Source: Gammaproteobacteria bacterium
GTDB lineage: Bacteria > Pseudomonadota > Gammaproteobacteria > Steroidobacterales > GCA-2729495
Length of the DNA: 64,000 nt
Reading direction: 5' to 3'
NCBI GenBank assembly: GCA_030583605.1
Contig: CP129466.1
Span: forward strand, 434,001 to 498,000
Shown here: one piece after another, positions 63,003-64,000 of the stretch
Position numbering within the stretch: the stretch's first letter is position 1
Layout of the letters: each line of letters starts with the position of its first letter
The notes under the pieces: model-generated
Database searches by the model: none
Told to the model about the DNA's origin: nothing
What the model saw: the letters and a program-made list of their open reading frames with translations, nothing else
Translations under genes and position numbers: made by a program

Positions 63003-64000
63003 CGCGATACCCCGCCGGTGCCGCCGGCGGCCCGCGTTTGCAGGATGCCGGGCAGCGAGAGGATGCGCGAGTAGCCGAGCGCGTCGGCCGGCGTCCACTC
63101 ACCCGCCTTCTCGCCATACACGCCCTTGGTGGCGGCCAGCAGTGAATGCGGCGAAATGACGCCTTCGACGAACAGGTTGCCCGGGCGCAGCACCAGGCGC
63201 ACCTCGCCGGTCACCCGCTGCTGCGCGGAGGTGAGCAATGCCTCGATGTCGCGGCAGACCGGGTCGAGCTGGCGGCCTTCGTGGACGAAGTCCCCGTACT
63301 GCGTGGCGACCTGATCCTTGACTCGCTGCTGCGGGCCCGAGAGTGTGAGCTTCTCGAGTTCCCGGTGCGCAACCAGCAGGATCTCGGCGGCCGGCGCCTC
63401 GAACGCTACCCGACCCTTGGTGCCGAGCACCGTGTCGCCGACATGGATGCCGCGGCCGATGCCGTAGGGCCCGGCCAGCCGTTCCAGCGCCTCGATGAGC
63501 GCCACCGGTTTCATGGCCTCGCCGTCGAGCGCGGTCGGCACGCCGGCCGTGAAGCCGATGGTGTGGCGGCCCGCCTTCAGGTTCTTCTCGAAGGCATTGG
63601 CGGAGAGCACCCATGCGCTCTCGGGAATCGACTCGCGCGAGTCGAGCGTCTCGCGCCCGCCGATGGTCACGCCCCAGAGACCCCGGTTGATCGAGTAGGC
63701 GGAGCCACGCGACGGCACGGGCAGGCCGCGCTGCTCCAGGTAACTCTGCTGCTCGGTGCGCACGAAGGCCTGGTCGCGGACCGGCGCCAGCACTTCGAGC
63801 CCCGGGCTGATCGTGCGCAGCGCGACCTCGAAACGTACCTGGTCGTTGCCGGCCGCCGTGCAGCCGTGCGCCACCGTGGTGCTGCCCCGCTCGCGGGCGA
63901 GTTCGGCGAGCAGCGTTGCCTGCACGCCGCGCTCGGCCCCGACGCACAGCGGGTACAGGTGCCCGCGCCGCACGTTGCCGAAGATGAGGAACTTCAGCAC
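62999..64000 (-). CDS. argG: Argininosuccinate synthase (partial, N-terminus off the window)
   Basis: The last 334 codons are present and the frame is open beyond 64000; the ATP-binding SGGLDTS loop would lie upstream. FLIFGNVRRGHLYPLCVGAER and HGCTAAGNDQVRFEVALR match the citrulline/aspartate-binding parts of ArgG. The IFGN-x-R-x6-YP-x-SVxxER pattern, as I recall it, is the Bacteroidetes-like branch, in keeping with the unusual transcarbamylase. If the transcarbamylase product is acylated, deacylation must precede this step. It is the first gene visible in the operon. Confidence 0.9.
   Translation of the reverse strand: MLKFLIFGNVRRGHLYPLCVGAERGVQATLLAELARERGSTTVAHGCTAAGNDQVRFEVALRTISPGLEVLAPVRDQAFVRTEQQSYLEQRGLPVPSRGSAYSINRGLWGVTIGGRETLDSRESIPESAWVLSANAFEKNLKAGRHTIGFTAGVPTALDGEAMKPVALIEALERLAGPYGIGRGIHVGDTVLGTKGRVAFEAPAAEILLVAHRELEKLTLSGPQQRVKDQVATQYGDFVHEGRQLDPVCRDIEALLTSAQQRVTGEVRLVLRPGNLFVEGVISPHSLLAATKGVYGEKAGEWTPADALGYSRILSLPGILQTRAAGGTGGVSR

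Overview
This 64 kb window comes from a GC-rich (roughly two thirds G+C) bacterial chromosome, most likely a gammaproteobacterium near the Xanthomonadales / Nevskiales / Steroidobacterales. The reasons are the engB / cytochrome c4 / dsbA-like / polA neighbourhood, a single arginine operon that uses an acetyl- or succinyl-ornithine transcarbamylase in place of classical ArgF, an ACE-type M2 peptidase next to a POT peptide transporter, and an exosortase-A (XrtA) accessory cluster. No rRNA, tRNA, phage, CRISPR array or complete insertion sequence was found. Both window edges cut genes: an asparagine-synthase-like gene on the left and argG on the right.

Layout. 1-6.7 kb: part of an XrtA/PEP-CTERM exopolysaccharide locus, arranged divergently. 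The minus strand carries an acyl carrier protein, two alpha/beta hydrolases and an amidotransferase-like protein; the plus strand carries an AMP-dependent acyl ligase, a PLP decarboxylase and a secreted TPR protein. 6.7-13.7 kb: a cyclic-di-GMP-I riboswitch in front of a 1270-residue secreted multidomain protein, then an SGNH hydrolase and an O-antigen/O-glycosylation ligase. These fit a c-di-GMP-controlled surface polysaccharide and protein programme. 14-18.2 kb: carbonic anhydrase and small membrane or conserved unknown proteins. 18.2-21.6 kb: a FixL/FixJ-like two-component pair, a DksA-type zinc-finger protein and a tandem universal stress protein. 21.8-23.2 kb: molybdenum cofactor genes. 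23.2-29 kb: dsbA-like lipoprotein, cytochrome c4, engB, polA and the 0.8 kb engB-polA gap, which holds a MITE-like element and a candidate sRNA. 29.1-33.5 kb: M2 peptidase, POT transporter, MscS channel. 33.6-42.9 kb: cysJI, then a translationally coupled dehydrogenase / GH63-like glucosidase / debranching enzyme operon. 43-56.5 kb: Sel1 protein, lipoproteins, stress membrane protein, cupin/AhpD-like pair, a VPLPA-CTERM protein (a substrate type for the exosortase), a second MITE copy, secreted unknown proteins, GST, a TPR/GT41 O-GlcNAc-transferase-like protein, a CbiX-like exported protein, LptM and a hybrid histidine kinase. 56.5-64 kb: arginine operon argG - P-loop protein - argC - argD - argF' - argB - argH, all on the minus strand and tightly packed.

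The most notable non-coding features are two ~500-bp elements sharing terminal inverted repeats, one with a perfect 8-bp target duplication inside the terminator of the VPLPA-CTERM gene; a structured, terminator-bearing sRNA candidate at the Spot 42/ErsA position beside polA; the c-di-GMP riboswitch; and a 31-bp motif found at three convergent gene ends.
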